Of a stretch of DNA of 64,000 nucleotides, positions 62,948 to 64,000 are shown piece by piece. The stretch comes from Sphagnum magellanicum (taxonomy: Eukaryota > Streptophyta > Sphagnopsida > Sphagnales > Sphagnaceae), in assembly GCA_021904315.1 (NCBI GenBank), contig CM038912.1:6535061-6599060 (forward strand). The letters are read 5' to 3'. Below the pieces are notes generated by a model, which was not told the origin of the DNA, searched no databases, and worked only from the letters and a program-made list of their open reading frames with translations. The position numbers were made by a program, and so were the translations under genes. How positions within the stretch are numbered: the first letter of the stretch is position 1; each line of letters opens with the position of its first letter.

Positions 62948-63590
62948 CTCAATGAGTTGTGTGGAAATAAAAATTTATTTTCTTACACCCGCGTGCCGAG
63001 GAGAAGAACTCCGATTAATGTAGCACCAGGAGGAGTTGCACCAATCCCTGAAGCTGAAAGAGAGGGAGTTGGTGCGAATAGGGACGCTTCTGTGAGGTCC
63101 AAAATTTTGTCACATTTCATAAAGGGAAAGATTCCCCTATCTCCCATGGAAACCATTCTCATGATTCCTGGAGAGCTAGAGCACCTTGAAAGCTTGGTAA
63201 AGCTGGCAAGGAGAAGAAGGGATTCGGAGACCACCGAGAATCAAGTGTCAGTGGTCTCTACATTCCTGTCACTAAGGAAGATCTGCGTCAACAAGACGCA
63301 TCGGAGCAAAACTCTACATCTGCCTGTGGAGATTAACAACTGCATTATTGAAGGATTAGTAGACACAGGAGCATCCATGTCTGTACTGGCTGCTGCTGTA
63401 GTAAGAGAATTGGGGATAATGCATCTTGTGACAGGAAATGAGAGTTACAAGACTGCATCAGGAGTGATCATTCGGGCATTGGGCCAAGTTGATGAGATCC
63501 AAGTGAGAATTGGGGGCATATAGTGTGCCATGACCTTCATGGTAGTAGACACGAACGGGTACGACGTGCTACTAGGTCTGGACTTTTTTT
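62948..63590 (+). pseudogene. Ty3/Gypsy aspartic protease, with stop and frameshift
   Basis: Same frame as gag. The region 63,290-63,520 has the retropepsin active-site motif LVDTGAS, followed by an ALGQVDEIQVRIGG strand. TAG at 63,521-63,523 interrupts the domain; the frame continues with VVDTNGYDVLLGLDFF, the conserved C-terminal part. At a run of seven T (63,584-63,590) the frame is lost by one base and resumes in another phase at 63,591. Protease would process the Gag-Pol polyprotein; inactive here. Confidence 0.85.
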
Positions 63591-64000
63591 ATGAAGATTG
63601 GAACGGTGGTTGATGTGGAACGAAGTCTGATCCAGGTAAGACATGGGCCTGGGACCAATGTGGAAGTATTGCCACTGACTATGGTGAACTTACTGCAGAG
63701 AATGAGTGCGGGTACAATGGTGCGAGAAACGTCGACCACTTGGAAGGACGCACTTGCCCAACAAGATGGTTACGCAATACCTGATCAGGACCAAAAGACG
63801 ATCAATGAGGAGGACAATGCATCCACCTCAGATTCTGATGATGACAGCGATACCAGTGAGTACTATGATTCAGAATCTCATCAAATAGAACAGATCGACT
63901 CAGAGGATGAATTTGTGGATGCGGAATTCGAGGAGTTAGTCAACTCAGAAGGGCCACAGGAAATGTTACGACTGATGTTATAGGAGCAGGCTGATGGGAT
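63591..64000 (+). pseudogene. Gypsy pol linker before reverse transcriptase, cut by window end
   Basis: Continues the protease region after a one-base frameshift: MKIGTVVDVERSLIQVRHGP, then NVEVLPLTMVNLLQ, then a long acidic serine/aspartate-rich linker (residues about 65-115, DSDDDSDTSEYYDSE). The open stretch ends at TAG 63,981-63,983, but the same frame stays open to the window edge (EQADG). Reverse transcriptase, RNase H and integrase should lie beyond 64,000. Confidence 0.8.

Overview
This window looks like nuclear DNA of a land plant, from a gene-poor, repeat-dense part of a probably large genome. The evidence is GT-AG introns, AT-rich intergenic DNA full of decayed Ty3/Gypsy, CACTA and Helitron elements, a Gypsy primer-binding site matching plant initiator tRNA-Met, and a carbonyl-reductase-type short-chain dehydrogenase/reductase (SDR) family with the plant-style WWS-K-T-VAVVTGANKGIG N-terminus. 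A gymnosperm or fern is plausible, but the sequence does not decide this. There is no sign of bacterial operons, rRNA, tRNA or CRISPR.

The only genes I judge intact are three paralogous four-exon SDR genes, each encoding a predicted 295-residue protein: SDR1 (13,586-15,601, minus), SDR2 (32,428-34,410, minus) and SDR3 (44,447-46,430, plus). All have the TGxxxGxG cofactor motif, NNAG, the catalytic Ser and YxxxK, and about 64 residues between Ser and Tyr. That long spacing marks the CBR1 / salutaridine reductase / neomenthol dehydrogenase type. SDR2 and SDR3 differ at about 12 of 295 residues by eye; SDR1 differs from SDR2 at about 25. A conserved TATA box and bZIP-type sites precede each copy.

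Most of the window is nested segmental duplication. Two modules recur. Module A (about 2.7-3.3 kb) lies upstream of each SDR gene and also occurs alone at 2,766-6,060. Module B is a decayed Gypsy element plus an AT-rich flank, at 1,259-2,765, 19,799-23,400 and 37,580-40,620. From about 21,240 to 57,485 the window is a giant imperfect inverted repeat: left arm about 21,240-37,579, right arm 41,263-57,485, and a 3.7-kb spacer carrying module B. SDR2 and SDR3 are mirror images in the arms and diverge from the centre. The arms differ by large indels: about 2.6 kb missing on the left, and about 1.35 kb and 1.6 kb missing on the right.

Layout: 1-1,258 decayed coding DNA; 1,259-7,140 modules B and A, the latter holding a Helitron, ending in a Gypsy relic; 7,140-12,770 anonymous DNA with two Helitrons and a tandem array; 12,780-18,470 SDR1 unit; 18,470-19,798 unique DNA; 19,799-57,485 module B and the inverted repeat; 57,486-60,091 apparently gene-free; 60,092-64,000 a CACTA-like end followed by the 5' part of a Gypsy retrotransposon (LTR, PBS, gag, protease) that runs off the window and is inactivated by TAG stops and a frameshift.

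I found no convincing new molecular system. The most notable items are the inverted duplication of an SDR pair, a Helitron proven by empty sites within the same window, and the TAG-only decay pattern of the Gypsy element. All coordinates of repeats and all identity figures are by eye.
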